Positions 6,502-6,907 of a stretch of 6,907 nucleotides of DNA are shown piece after piece (position 1 is the first letter of the stretch; every line of letters starts with the position of its first letter). The translations under genes and the position numbers were made by a program. Where the stretch lies: the NCBI GenBank assembly GCA_964561545.1, contig CAZLQF010000061.1, positions 1 to 6,907 on the forward strand. Reading direction: 5' to 3'. This DNA comes from CAZLQF01 sp964561545 (GTDB lineage: Bacteria > Bacteroidota > Bacteroidia > CAILMK01 > CAYYUA01). The notes under the pieces are model-generated. The model had not been told where the DNA came from, searched no databases, and saw nothing but the letters and a program-made list of their open reading frames with translations.

Positions 6502-6907
6502 GGAAATAATAAATAGGTTTTAGGTTCTGGGTGTTCGTAGTTTCAAGCTGTAAGCTACAAGGCTATAGGTTTCAATTGTATTTCTACGTATTTTAATTTT
6601 AATTCAAGCACTAAAGCATCCACCTGAGCCACTATTCTTAGATACCTTTGTTGCGTTATTAAATTACAAAGGTCGTAAAGTATTGAAATCTTTGAAAGTT
6701 TAAAGTAATAAGACCTTCCTTGAATATTTAGATTGACCAACGTTCATAAATAACATTTTGCACTAAATGAAACAGCACACTTTGGAAATCTATTAGGTTT
6801 TTTTTTACTTTTGATAAAATGTTTAAATATTTTCTAATTATAATAAGCAATCAATTAATTCAGGTTTAATCACAAATAGTTTCTCCTTATTGCTAAAAAC
6901 TTCTCAT
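6502..6907. other. AT-rich region upstream of hemE, no supported gene
   Basis: About 400 nt with frequent stops. The hemE promoter should lie here, but I see no well-formed TTTG/TAnnTTTG pair on the minus strand. Bases 6545-6567 hold three degenerate tandem 7-9-nt units (AAGCTGT, AAGCTAC, AAGGCTATA). A minus-strand reading at 6740-6555 starts at TTG and contains RIVAQVDALVLEL, which recalls the RIV-x-KVD-x-L motif near the end of type I restriction HsdS subunits. The match is too short to call a gene. Confidence 0.4.

Noticed and set aside
6643..6650. TACCTTTG on the plus strand as a promoter -7 box
   Set aside because: It points away from every gene in the window and has no -33 partner; such 8-mers are frequent by chance in AT-rich DNA.
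1..6907. tRNA, rRNA, CRISPR array or insertion-sequence ends
   Set aside because: I saw no cloverleaf, repeat-spacer pattern, transposase reading or paired terminal repeats.

Overview
The window reads as chromosome from a Bacteroidota- or Balneolota-like bacterium. This placement is an inference from four things. Start codons lack clear Shine-Dalgarno boxes. A TAnnTTTG-type -7 element lies upstream of one gene. A decayed outer-membrane beta-barrel gene resembles a Bacteroidota family. The three heme proteins look, from memory, like those of that group. Every gene I can support is on the minus strand.

The core is a late heme-biosynthesis cluster in transcription order hemE (6501 to 5639, cut by an assembly gap), hemH (3775-2858) and hemG/hemY (2865-1495). 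HemE makes coproporphyrinogen III. HemG-type enzymes oxidise the porphyrinogen, and HemH inserts iron. hemH and hemG overlap by 8 nt and look translationally coupled. The order is that of the hemEHY operon of Bacillus, and HemH has the look of the Bacillus coproporphyrin ferrochelatase type. Downstream, after a 236-nt spacer, lies a small SAM methyltransferase resembling phospholipid N-methyltransferases (1258-689).

Between hemE and hemH sits about 1.5 kb of AT-richer accessory DNA holding three damaged genes. They are a YhcG/DUF1016-type PD-(D/E)XK nuclease gene (5538-4567), the 3' part of a HEPN gene (4566-4369) and its partner MNT-type nucleotidyltransferase gene (4390-4082). The last two are the remains of a HEPN-MNT toxin-antitoxin pair. 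None of the three is open: each reads through in a single frame with recognisable family sequence but is interrupted by in-frame stops (3, 2 and 1 respectively) without a frameshift. A fourth wreck, an outer-membrane beta-barrel gene, lies at the left end (605-244) with three in-frame stops and one frameshift. Several stops fall where the family appears to carry tyrosine. Decay is the default explanation, but nine nonsense codons against one frameshift, with motifs preserved, is the most unusual signal here.

A run of exactly 100 N (5539-5638) hides the end of hemE and the start of the nuclease gene. Any protein read across it, joining HemE to the nuclease, is an artefact. The flanks (1-243 and 6502-6907) and the 3776-4081 spacer hold no gene I can support.
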